DNA from: Calonectria ilicicola
Lineage: Eukaryota > Ascomycota > Sordariomycetes > Hypocreales > Nectriaceae
DNA length: 64,000 nucleotides
Assembly: GCA_020809705.1 (NCBI GenBank)
Contig: CP085825.1
Coordinates: 3,844,001 to 3,908,000 of the forward strand
Direction: 5' to 3'
Under the pieces are notes generated by a model. That model was not told the DNA's origin. It saw only the letters and a program-made list of their open reading frames with translations, and did not search any database. Positions 46,768-57,328 of this stretch are shown in pieces (position 1 is the first letter of the stretch; every line of letters begins with the position of its first letter). The position numbers and the translations under genes were made by a program.

Positions 46768-48534
46768 CTAATACACATACTCGAAATTGGGGTTCTCCTT
46801 GTCAGTCATGTCCCTAAATGCTGTGGCGTTTAGCTCGTCTGCCATATTGTCACCCGCAGCACGTAACTCGGCACGCTGGCGCTCCTTGCGCTTGTTTTCC
46901 CACATGAAGGAGTAACGGAATACGAAGAAGAGAGCTAGCTCGATACAATTTGAGACGAGTAGCGAGCCGATTCCGAGGTGATACGAGGGCGCTTGAGAGG
47001 TGAGGTAGAAGAACGGGCTGGCAATGTTGCCGATACAAGCACCAAACCAAATCATTCCCGAGACAATCATCTTCTTGGACTGACCTCCGGTGTTGGAGGT
47101 GATGAGAGAGAGACATAGGACGAATGAGGCCTGGTACGAGCCGGTGAGGTAGCTGGAAGGATGTCAGCGCACAAGCAGGGGGATTCGAGTGTCAGGGGGA
47201 ATATACTTACAAGCAGATCAATCGCCCTACGTAGGCGTCGGCCGGCGCCAGGAGAAAGCCTAGAGCGCCAGCAATGGTCGGAAGCATGAACATAGCGCAG
47301 ACGAGAGTTCTGCTGTTTTGCGGCATGTACCTGTTTGCCAAGGCACCCAGGCCGATCCAGATGACGACCAGCACACCCTGGGGAATGCCAAGAAGGGCCG
47401 TGTGAAGTGTATCGAAGCCAAGGCCCTTGATGACCAGGGTGGAGAAGTTGGAGATGCCGCCGCTGGGGACGTTGGAGACGAAGCCCAGGAGGGTGAACAG
47501 CCAGGTTTTGTAGTCGAGGTAGGCCTCCTTCACCTGGCCCCAGTTGATCTTGCGCTGCTCGATGCCCGTCTGGTTCCGTCGCATGCGGGCAATCATGATG
47601 AGTTTCTGGTCGTGGGTGAAGCCCTTGATGGTGCGCGGGGAGTTGGGCAGAATGAGAACGAGCACAATGGCCCAGAAAGCGCAGAAGGCACCGACCACGA
47701 GGAACTCGTAGCGCCAGGACTGGAGCGCTCCCTTGATGTTTCCGATGCCGTAACCTGGAGACTTGTTTAGTGCGCGCGTCTTCGGAGAGCGAGACGAGAG
47801 CGGCATGTCAACTCACCGATCAGGCCTCCGCCAGCAACGCCGATGCCGTTGAAGGCATACCAGGCCGCGATGCGGGAAGGCTGTTCAGAACGGGTGTAGT
47901 ACATGGAGGTGACGAGCATGAAGGCGGGATCTGCGATGGCTTCGAAAGCACCGGACAGGACCCTCAGAGCAAGCAAGCCGCCAAAGTTATGCGCCGCGGC
48001 CTGGGTCATGAGCAAGGCTCCCCACATGAAGATGTTGAAGGCGAGGTAGTAGCCTGGCGGGCTTCGCTGCATGATCAGGTTGGAGGGGATGGCCCAGACG
48101 AGCCAGCCAAAGTAGAAGCAGCTCGATAGCCATGAGTACTGGTCTCCTTTCAGGTCGAGGTCTTCTTTGAGGCCGAAGATGGCGGCGTAGGATCTGCGCG
48201 AAGAGAGAGAAAATACGGTTAGCTTGATGTTGTGTGTTATTGATGTAAATGGTTGGAGATGGAGGTGGATTTGGGCAGCTCAATAAACATACAGAGTCGT
48301 CTTGTCGACATAGTAAAAAAAGTAGCAGATGCCCAAAACGGGAATGATGAGGCGATCTAGCTTTCGAATGACCTTCTTCTCCTCTGCGGCGTCAATGTGG
48401 TCGTCGCTGGGATATCGCGCAATTGCCTCGGCGTAGAGCTCATGGGGCTGGTTCTCGGCCGTGACGACGGTGGGCTTGTCAATGTCGTCGACGTCGATAG
48501 GGTTGGCGTCAGCTGGATGGAATTGCTCGGCCAT
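46768..48534 (-). CDS. MFS transporter, Dal5/allantoate-permease-like anion symporter
   Basis: Exons are 48534-48293, 48193-47817, 47754-47211 and 47152-46768, giving 515 residues, the usual size of the anion:cation symporter branch of the major facilitator superfamily. The N-terminal cytosolic part of about 65 residues is acidic. The first membrane helix ends YYVDKTTLSYAAIFGL, a signature of this branch. Later motifs include WLSSCFYFGWLVWAIP and RVLSGAFEAIADPAFMLV (helices 2-4), and twelve membrane helices can be traced. It would sit in the plasma membrane. Known members carry allantoate, nicotinate, thiamine or biotin-like acids; the substrate cannot be told here. All three introns have GTRAGT/GTATGT donors, and intron 1 has GCTAAC. 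The ATG is just downstream of a (TC)n run. A second spliced unit lies 287 bases upstream. Confidence 0.93.
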
Positions 48535-48546
48535 GGTCGCTCTCGT

Positions 48547-48568
48547 TCTCTCTCTCTCTCTCTCTCTC
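48547..48568 (+). repeat. (TC)n microsatellite in the transporter leader
   Basis: About eleven TC units lie just upstream of the minus-strand start codon at 48534. On the transcript this is a GA run in the 5' leader. Confidence 0.9.
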
Positions 48569-48820
48569 GGTCTACTTCTTGAGGGCAAAAACGTATCACA
48601 GAGGGTTGCAAGGACGGGCAGACAACACCAACACGCACCAGGTTCCAGATGCCGCCCTCTTTTTCTCAATCTGATAAGCGACTTCGGTCTTAATGACCTT
48701 ACTGAACAGGGACCACGCTCCATCCCGCCGTCTGCAAAAGACCAAACGATGCTTGCAGAGGAGGATGATTAGTGGGGCCGTGGACGTGCCATCTCCACCG
48801 CGAGAGGAGAGGAGGCGAGA

Positions 48821-49100
48821 CTAGCTTGACGAGGACTGAGCGAGTCTGCTGTACGAGTTTTTTCGCGTGCCCCCATTCCAATTCATTGACTTCCCCAACT
48901 TTGCACTGTCGAGGGGTTCGTGAGGAGAACCTGGCCAATCCTTGGCGTTTCCGACCATTTCCCAAAAGTTGCTTGCCGACAAGCGACGGCTTTGGACCTG
49001 GAAATAATGAAACATGTAATACGCAAAATAAAAGGCCGAAAAAAATAATAAGAAAAAGATGAGCAAGAAAAACACATACCCTAGTCAACCGTGCGCTCAT
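48821..49100 (-). CDS. short spliced ORF or leader exon upstream of the transporter
   Basis: Exon 1 is 49100-49080 and exon 2 is 48997-48821, giving 65 residues. The 82-base intron is strong: GTATGT donor, long T-rich tract and TTTCCAG acceptor. Spliced exon 2 continues in phase as VQSRRLSASNFWEMVGNAKD and so on to a Ser-rich end. Exon 1 codes only seven residues (MSARLTR), and an earlier ATG out of frame would have to be skipped. The unit ends 287 bases before the transporter start on the same strand, so it could be the 5' untranslated intron of that gene with a chance frame. I prefer neither strongly. Confidence 0.33.
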
Positions 49101-51874
49101 CAGCCGATATCGCTTAAAACCAGCTCTAAGGGTCTGCCTCTGCGTAATTTTTTTATCAATCTGTGGGCTTGGCTCATACTCGGTCTCGGCCAATCAGTTG
49201 ATGCGTGCCCCAGTGAGACCTCTTGTCCTCGGCGCCCGGGTCCAATTCGGCGCGCTGCGATTGAGAAAGTCCAAAAGGCGTCTTGCGAATGCCTTCAAGA
49301 TCCAGCCTCCACCTCTCTCAGCCCCTTCCCCATGGGGATCTACCCCATATCCCTCTCTAATTGGGACACATCCGATGGCTTTTTTCACTTCTCCACTTGC
49401 TAAAATGCATCCACCACGCCCGCCTGGTAGGAATCCTCCGACGGCAGTCGTGTACCCCCAAAGGCGACCGGCCAGACACCAACAGTGCCGACGAGTTCTC
49501 CAGATCGGCGACCGGTAGAATATTTCCCCACCAATAGAATGCCGCAATCTCGCAGCTCCACTGCCGTGAATCTGGGGCAAGGGGGATTTGAAGAGTTGGG
49601 GGTTGTAGTCGGTTTGGGGGTTGTGCTCCGTTCTTCTCGTTTTTACCCCAAAGTTGTGGGACCACTCTTTGCAAAATGAACGAATCTCGCGGCCATTTAT
49701 GCAAATTGTGCCATGTTCTGGAGAAAGGTGCAGTTGGAGGCGATTTTCTCCATAACTGGCCGTTCTTGGCGAACTCCTCCGCAGCATGGTGGCTCCAACA
49801 TGCTTCTAGGACGGGAAGTTTATCGCCATGATGCACACAACCGAGGACCAAGGCCGCCCTCGCACACCCAGTCTTTCCTCTTCACTTTGACAGCGGTTTC
49901 ACGCTGGTTCCAGGCAAGCGAAACCGATAAGCGGATAGTACACAGCGGTTTCCGCGCCATCTGAAGATGGGTTTCGTTCAGTCGCTCATATGCTAACTGC
50001 GTCATGGTAGAGAAACTACCGCCAACATTACTCGCGCATTTATAATCGCTAGCGGCGAGATTAGTCGTACGGGAATTAAAATTCGTGAACTATTTGCACA
50101 TAGTTCAAGAGTTATGCCAGAAGCAGTCGAGTGCGATGGATCGAAGGATCGGAAACTCCCACCCCCACGGTCGGAAGCGGCTGCATCCACTCATCTGTGG
50201 GGATCTCGCAGCAACCAATAATTTGGCTACAATTTGAAATGGAAAAGTGGTGCAAGAGTTTCACGCGAGCATTGTTTCGGCTACTTGTGGTTAGTTATGA
50301 GATAGATAGTATGCCATTGAAAGCTGGAGGGGTGTCAATCATACAGGATCTTGCATAAGCTGACCAAGTGCCCAGCACATTCATGGCTTCAACAGCTCCC
50401 CCTCCTCCTCTTCTTTTTGAGCACACATCATCACTTGTTGTTGATGGGCCCGATAAATGCTAAGTTTTAAATCGACTGGAACGCCGTATTCGTGTCATTG
50501 CTTTCGTGATATTTCCTAGGTTTCGTTTGCTACACCTGTTCCTTCCATCGCGTTCTTCATGCCGGTCATGTTTTTCTTTCCCCATACTCAAGTTACGCTC
50601 GCTATTCTACCGTTACCAGTCGAGCTCGTCCCATCTAACGGGCCCTATAATCGTCGTCAAAGTAAAGTTCTGGCCTGGGGTGGCTCCTAGGCGAGATTGC
50701 GCCCGCACGGGAGAAGCCGCTGAACGGCATGGTTCTTATATGATACATCTCTTTCTGCTGCCTCGATGCCGCGGGTCTTGAGACAAACGCTGTGACAGAT
50801 CACAATCATATGCTCACCCCCCCCTTGTCTATGACCTCCCTTGTCCCTGCTGTTTCGTGTCGTCACCAAGCGGAAAAAAGCAATATCGCAGGAACCGCTA
50901 AGCCTCTAGTGAGGCGAGGAAGAAAATGCATTTGTCTGGCGAATAACCATTGAGCGGGGTTGTGACTCTTGGTTCTCGTTGGAGAGTGCAGCAATTAGCT
51001 TGTGCCCAAGAAAACATGCTTCAAGAAAGTCAAGGGACAGCCATGCTGGGCTTTCGCATGCATATGCTGGACGATTTAACAAAGTATATCGATCTATCTT
51101 TCTTTATTTCAGCTGAAGTTGAGGTTAGTCACGCCATATTTATCTCATGTGCATGGGAGATAGTCCCAGGGCTGCAAAACCTTGATCAACACATCCGAAT
51201 TCTAGTTCCCGAATTTTCTACGGCCACCATATCGATGTGAAAACTTATAAAACCTCAAAGTCCCATCATGCATAAGCATATGGTCGCATGGAGTTCAGTC
51301 TTTCCTTCTTTTCTTAAATAAATTGTACTCATAGCCGTAGTAAGCCACCGAACTTAGGTCAGAAATTACCACATTCTTCATAATGGCACCTGCAAGAGCA
51401 TCACTGATGAAAAAGTATTCTGTACATAATTTCCAATATCCTAATCTAACTCGGGTTGATTCATCAACTGGGTTGTACTATTCTCAGTCACCACATCTCT
51501 GCCACTGCCTTCTAAGAGAAATCTCGCGGCATCGCTCATGGCATTATTCGGAACCAATTCTTAGACGAACAGGTTTCCTTTTCCATTGCTTTACTGGATT
51601 CAATAGAGATAGAGCCAAGAGATAGCGAAACTGTCGTTTGCCTCTTGGCACGATTGGAGCATCACATTCTGCACCAAGAGGAAGCCATCGCCACGCTCCC
51701 GCGGTTACCATTGAACGCTTGCGTTTTCATGAGCGAGAACTACGAGGCCACCGATTTAAGAGCTTCAATTGGGCCAAAGAACCAGTCCACGCTCACTAAC
51801 ATAGACTGGGGGTAACTCAATCGGCAACAAAATAGATCGGACCGCGTTTGAGTAGGGAAGCGTTCAGAAATTTG
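49101..51874. other. gene-poor stretch
   Basis: Weak candidates only. One is a 61-codon minus-strand frame from ATG 50005 to 49820, with TTATAAAT 30 bases before it. Another is an 80-codon + strand frame from 51383 to 51625, with TATAAAAC at about 51246. Neither has a second line of support. Confidence 0.35.
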
Positions 51875-52156
51875 TCAGTCTTCCTCCTTGAAAACGGTTC
51901 GAGGCAGCCTAGCCACGGCCTGCCTTTCCTCAAGGCAGTAGCGTGGGTGAAGACTAATGAAGAAAATATCACTTGGCTTAAACTGGAGCATTTTTACCAC
52001 ATCAGGTCTACCAATTATTCTTCCTGAATACTGGATGTCATGGCACCTTGGGAGGCTTTCCTGCTCCCGCTTAGGCTTGATGACATAGGTGCCCCATGCT
52101 AGTACTATGAGCCGGAGCAAATCAAGTGGCTGGATCGGGTTTTGAACGGCCAACAT
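51875..52156 (-). CDS. small orphan protein, unspliced
   Basis: This is a 93-residue frame that starts at an ATG in TCTATCATGTTG context. It reads like protein along its whole length. A hydrophobic N-terminal third (PLDLLRLIVLAWGTYVI) may be a membrane segment or buried helix. A basic and acidic middle (KPKREQESLPRC) follows, then mixed residues with regular hydrophobic spacing, ending RTVFKEED. It could also be the last exon of a longer gene. No homolog is known to me. The opposite strand has no frame of similar length. Confidence 0.33.
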   Translation of the reverse strand: MLAVQNPIQPLDLLRLIVLAWGTYVIKPKREQESLPRCHDIQYSGRIIGRPDVVKMLQFKPSDIFFISLHPRYCLEERQAVARLPRTVFKEED

Positions 52157-52878
52157 GATAGAATCGGCTCAGGCCCCTTCTAGACGTAGTTTGTTGCCCA
52201 CCGGGCTGGGCCCATTTACATGCGCATATTCGGGCTGTGTGAAAACATCTGGGAATTTGGTTCTGTCGTATGGGACCACATGGGCGTTCCGGTATTGCCC
52301 CTTCACAAAAGATACTGAGAAATGATGTGGGATCTACCCTTCTTTCAACAATCTTACGAATGGCTGGAGAGCGAGGTTAGGACCTCTCTAGCCTGGAGGT
52401 GTGACATCTTCGTTGCTGCTTCGACTTCAGTCGCATAACTGGGTTGACTGACGAGATCAACCAGGAGCTGATCAAGAAGTGGCAACGGCAAGTCATGTAG
52501 TGGTTAAATACTTGCTGGGCAATTGGAAAAAGCACACAAATATAAGGAATATATTGTTGGGTATCACGGAAGTCAAGACACTGGAACAAAAGATTGCCTG
52601 CAATCTAAGACTTGATTCTCGCGATATGAGTCTGGTTATCTAAGTGTTGCAAGACTGTAATGTAAAACCTCCGCCGCCACTACCCGCCAAACCGGTCGCC
52701 CCTTTTAATTTTGTATGTTCAAAGTCATACTGTTGGTTTCTGCCTTGAAAGGCCCTTGCACTCTCCTCCTACCAACACCTTGCCCTCCCGCCCTTCCCTG
52801 GTGATGGACTCGTCCCCACAAACGCACCACTGCTAACTTCAATCATACTTCATATCAGCAGCGGGCAAAAAAACATTC
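52157..52878. other. intergenic before the Argonaute 3' end
   Basis: Two short + strand frames at 52325-52500 (reading MMWDLPFFQQSYEWLESE, then, in another phase, TDEINQELIKKWQRQVM) look like remains of one coding unit. The only intron in the right phase would be 32 bases, too short. They may be a relic. Confidence 0.3.
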
Positions 52879-55859
52879 TTAGATGTACCACATAGTCTGG
52901 CGGAAGAAGGCCCGAGCATCCTCTTCGCCTGCCAGGGGCGGGCGACCGGGGTGGGGGGTTCCTCCAAGCCGGAGCAGTGGAACAGCATCGAGGTTGCGAT
53001 CAGGGCCACCGAGGGAAATACCTCGAGCAATCTTCTCGCGAGTCATCTCATGGCCCTTGGGACCAGAGCGGAAGCCTTGGCTGGTTGCAATATTCTCATG
53101 AGCCCTAGCGCGGTTACTAGCTAGATGCGCATAGTAGACTGCAGGGTGCAGCGAAACAGGCGTGGTCGACCGAGCATAAGTGTAGCATTGCTGGTAGATC
53201 ATCTTCTGGAAGTCGTTGACGGGAACATTCATCTCGTCAAGAATGACATGGTAATGAACGGGGCGAGAGGTTCCCTGGATTGCCACGTGCGAGTTAAGGT
53301 AAAAGTCCCACATGAATGGGTGGGTGACTTCCTTCTCGACAAGAGTTCCGGGCGAAGGGTTTCCATTCTTGTCACCGCGCTGGGGGAAGAATCGAGTGTG
53401 GTGGCGCTTAGTGGCTACAACCACAGTAAACTTGGGCATCTTCTTTGGACCAAGCTTTTCCGCAAGGAACCCCTTGATTTCGGCAATCTCCTGGTCCAAG
53501 ACTTGAGCAAATTGACCCTCACTAACGCCATCACGGAAATACATGATGTGTTCGGGAACACCGCCATTGTGGTTGCGTCGCCAGTTCATTGACAGCTGAG
53601 AAAACATCATGCGAGTGTTAGAGGGGGTGAGCATCTCCACTCGGTACCCGTTGGTTTCGACCATTGCTGAGTAGCGGGTGGCGTCTGGGTCAACAGACAT
53701 GGTCATGGCGGCGGTAGAGGGAGTGTTTCCACCAGGTGCGCCGTGAGAAACATCAACTCCGATGATCATGGTCTTGCGATTTTCGGGGAAGTATGTTCGG
53801 GACTTCCAAGGTGGCTGGATGCAAGAGGTTGCGCCGCCGAGCTTCGCATTCACCTTCATAGCGACGTTGGAATGGTACTGCCCGTTGTTCTTGTGGACGT
53901 GGTTGCCTACGACAACCTGGGTGAGAATTCCAAATCGGCAATCAGCCGACTTCTTCAAGCGTTCGTAGGAACCGCTGTTCTTCTTCGCAACGACGCAGAA
54001 GAGAAGTTGGGTATAGCCCGAGGCCTTGGTGATTTCATCATGAGCCCAGGCAATAACCTCGGCCACGTTCATTTTCATTTGACCCGGAGCGCGCAGAATT
54101 CTAGGATCCTTGGTGACCTTGCCGCCATGTCCCATGTAGGTAGACTTGAAGGTTGCGGCAAACTGTTGCAAGACGGGCATAGGGACGTCTTGTTCAACGA
54201 CCACAAAACCCCAGGACTGAAGAGGGACGTCATTCGACTTCCAGAACTTCTTGCCTCGCAAATCCCATCGACCCGAAAGGCGGGGCTCGGCGGCTCCTCC
54301 GCCTTGAAACTTGACAGTTGGAGCTGGCAGAAGTCTAGCCTGAGTCGTGGCAAACTTTTCCTCAAATGTGACTCCATACTCCTTCAAGAAGGGGTCATTT
54401 TTAAGATCCAGGTCGTTGATGTTGCGTTCAATGTCCTTTCTGCGGATCTGTGGGCGGGTAACGGCAATCTTGATCATTGCGGCAGTCTGGTCAGGGTTCA
54501 GCTTGAAAGGATAGCGCTGCATGGGCTCAATCCAAACAAGTTCCATGGGAATCTTTCCCCCTTTGCCAGCGTCAATGAGTGGGAGATCACCATATCGGAG
54601 GTTGACGTTGTACTTTTTGCGGTAATAGTCAGCAACCGAAATCTGAGCTCCATCATGCTCAAAGGTGTAGGTGCGCGCGTTGGCACCTTCAGCACCGAAT
54701 TTCTCATCGAAGACAAAGTCTACAATCGTGTGAACCTTGCCTTGGTGGTCATTGCCGTTGCCACGGCGGATCTTGAACTTGAGACGTCGGAGCTTTCGCA
54801 GCTGTCTGAAGGCATCAGAAGACTGCCAGTGACCATCCCTCATGTAGGGCTTGAATTTGTTGATGGCGGACAGTTGAGTAGTCCCCTGGTACTGGCGGTC
54901 ACAAGTGACGAGAAAGTTGCAAACAAGAATGTCAAGTGGCTGACCAGCGGTCCAAAAACAAGTGTTGGCCACATCAATGTTGTAACCAAGGCCGACGCCG
55001 CCGCACTGCATGTTCTGGCTCATTCGCACGGAGGCGTACATGCCCTTGCGAACTTCAACAATGCCACCGTCAAGGAGAGGAATGCCTTGATCGGAAATCT
55101 TGTAAAAGTTGCGCTTGATGGCCAAGAGACGCTGGGATGGCCACTGGCGCACAAGATGATCAAGAAAGTTCAGTGCTTCCTGGACACTGTTGTTGAAGGA
55201 TGTCTTGTGCTCCAGATAGCTTTGGAGAACGCCGACCTTGATCTCGGTTGTGCGGCGAATGATGACATGAAAATCCGCACCAGAGCGAGCCTTGGAACCA
55301 GGAGGCAGTTTGCCTTCATCGAGATCAATCTTGCATCGAACTTCTCCACGATCAACGAGAACAGGAGCCCAAGCCAGCTTCTTGCCGTCAAAGAGCCACC
55401 TGTCCCCCTTGTATGGCTGAAGCAGAGCACGGAGCTTGGGGTGAGCCCAGATCTTCTTCATGACGGGGCCGAGCTTGTCGGGCTCGGGAGAGAGAACGAC
55501 CTGGATATATCATTAGCAGTGCCACATTAGGTGAGATCAGATGAACATACATCATACTGGTAAATCTTCTTCGAGAAGTCAAACTTCGTCATGCGAAGCT
55601 GATTGACTGCAATGTTTTCGGGTTTCCCCTCAGTGTTGAGCTTGTTTCCTCGAAGAGTAAACAAGTCCTTTCGAGTTTCCGGGGTAAAGGCATCCGGAGG
55701 AAGCTCCATGCGGGTGTTTCCCTTGTCCTGTTTGGCGCCACGGGCAGGGTCGAAACCGGGGCCCTGGGTCCATCCGGAGGAAGGACCAGCAGCAGGAGCT
55801 CGGGAGGGAGACTGGCCTCCAGAGCCAGAGGGGGACTGAGAACGTCGACGATCAGACAT
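52879..55859 (-). CDS. qde-2: Argonaute, QDE2 type, slicer-competent
   Basis: Exon 1 is 55859-55551 and exon 2 is 55500-52879, giving 976 residues. The single intron (55501-55550) has GTATGT, a GCTAATGA branch and ATCCAG. This is the core protein of small-RNA silencing; it binds guide RNA and cuts target RNA in cytoplasmic complexes. The order is: disordered Ser/Gly-rich N-terminus (1-45), N domain, linker, PAZ (about 365-435), MID (about 530-640) and PIWI (650-976). All four catalytic positions are present: Asp in IIGVDVSHG (686), Glu in GYRVEML (725), Asp in YFRDGVSEG (760) and the His of RPVHYHVILDE (852-854). The C-terminus MWYI fits the buried end of the family. Symbol by analogy with Neurospora; the only other family member expected in such fungi acts in meiosis (Sms2), and the two are not told apart with certainty here. 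Confidence 0.96.
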
Positions 55860-55873
55860 GTTGGTTTTTTGCC

Positions 55874-56057
55874 CTAGGAAAGGAGAGTCAGCTTGAATTT
55901 GAGAAGGCAGGTGTGCCAACCAGAGTGATCAAACACTCAAGGCAACACCAAGTTGGTTCCAAAAATGCCGGGGTCAAAATGAGAAGGATTAGAAGGCGCT
56001 TGAACACCTTCAAAGTAGGAAGTAACACCGGGCGGGAAGCTGTAGGAAGGTACTTAC
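55874..56057 (-). other. putative 5' untranslated intron of Argonaute
   Basis: A GTAAGT donor (56057) and a TTTCCTAG acceptor (55874) bracket 184 bases directly before the Argonaute ATG, leaving 14 leader bases after the acceptor. The interval could not be tested for a branch point with confidence. Confidence 0.4.
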
Positions 56058-56210
56058 AAACTTCGACGAAACAGGTTGCCCAATGTTAGAGCGATATTCG
56101 CAAAGCGAAGATGATCTTTATAGCCGAAATCTGTCAGAGCTTGGTACAGATTGAAGGAAGGATATTGTGTGTGCAGAATGAAAGGGAAAGGTTGGGGGGG
56201 AAGGAGGGTT

Positions 56211-56216
<6 letters not shown>

Positions 56217-56246
<30 letters not shown>
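56217..56246 (+). repeat. (GA)n microsatellite upstream of Argonaute
   Basis: About fifteen GA units on the + strand give a CT run on the Argonaute transcript side, in its promoter or leader. Confidence 0.92.
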
Positions 56247-56250
<4 letters not shown>

Positions 56251-57328
56251 GTTGTTGTGTGAAGGTGGAGGAGGAAGGAAGAGAGGGAGAGATGAAGAGT
56301 TTAAATAGATGAAAAGGCTGAGCCAACTGGCAACAGTAGTGAATCACTGACGCACCTTGGAGAGCGGCTTGGAAGGCGGTTGTTGTTGCTAGGAAGCAGC
56401 GATGAATCGAGCAGGTGGTAAGAGGAGTTTGGATTCAAAGTAGAGAAGTGAAGAAGCGAGGAAGCGAAGTGCTGTGGAGAGAAGAAAAAAAACGAAAGGC
56501 AAGAAAGGGAATAAAGGTGGCAATATATAGACTTGAAAGACCAACAAGACCCACGAGAAACGCACAACGTTCAGGCAGATGCCAACCAGGTGGCGGCTTC
56601 ACAGAAATGGGAGGATTGTTTTTGCGCTGTCAACTCCCGACGGCAACTGGCAAGCGAAATACGGGCACCCGCAACTCGGGTTGCTCAAAGCTCGCAAATA
56701 CACGCAGAATCCCGGTGTTTGATTGTTTGCTCCGGCGGGACGAACAGCCTGACAAAGAAGATGATGTCCGTTTGTTCAGGCAAAGGGATGGGAGTTGTCA
56801 CAGCGCAGTGGGGACCGTATGTGAGAACAGCTCAAGAGCCGTGCTCTCCCGCTTTTGTATAACGCATCAAGGTGTGTGCTTTTTTGGTTCCCGTGCAAAC
56901 ACCGTGACTCAATCCTTTGGCAAAGTTTACTCTGATTCTGGGTCAATAACGCACAGCCGCCCAATCCAGAGGGCCACCACTCACCGAACACTCATACTAG
57001 GCAAACACACATCCGACGGCAAGTAGACTATTAATTTCACCCAAGCTTTCTGCATTTACACTACTACATAGCAAACAAACTATGCGAGAAAAATATTCAT
57101 CCCACCATCCCCACCGAAACCCTTTTGGTCTTGACGGGCAAAACTCAACGGCCGCCATGTTTGCCCGGATCCCTACCGAACGCCATACCATGCAAGACAA
57201 GAATACCCTTCTCCAGATCTCCGCCTATGACCCGACGAGGCAAACTCGTCTCGTCAACAAGTATTAATAAATCAAACGTTCGCGGGAACAAACCGCTTCT
57301 CTCCCGACGAGATCCACTACGCGAGCAA
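56247..57328. other. intergenic between Rna14 3' end and Argonaute promoter
   Basis: This holds the promoter of Argonaute and the 3' sequence of Rna14. A + strand stop-free frame of about 200 codons (56415-57026) lacks an ATG in its first part and has poor codon use. Confidence 0.5.

Noticed and set aside
53743..55530. 595-codon + strand frame opposite Argonaute
   Set aside because: It mirrors the codons of a long conserved gene and has no domain of its own. Antisense frames of this kind are expected over strongly codon-biased genes.
56415..57026. 203-codon + strand frame between Rna14 and Argonaute
   Set aside because: It has no ATG in its first part, poor codon use and no homolog that I recognise.
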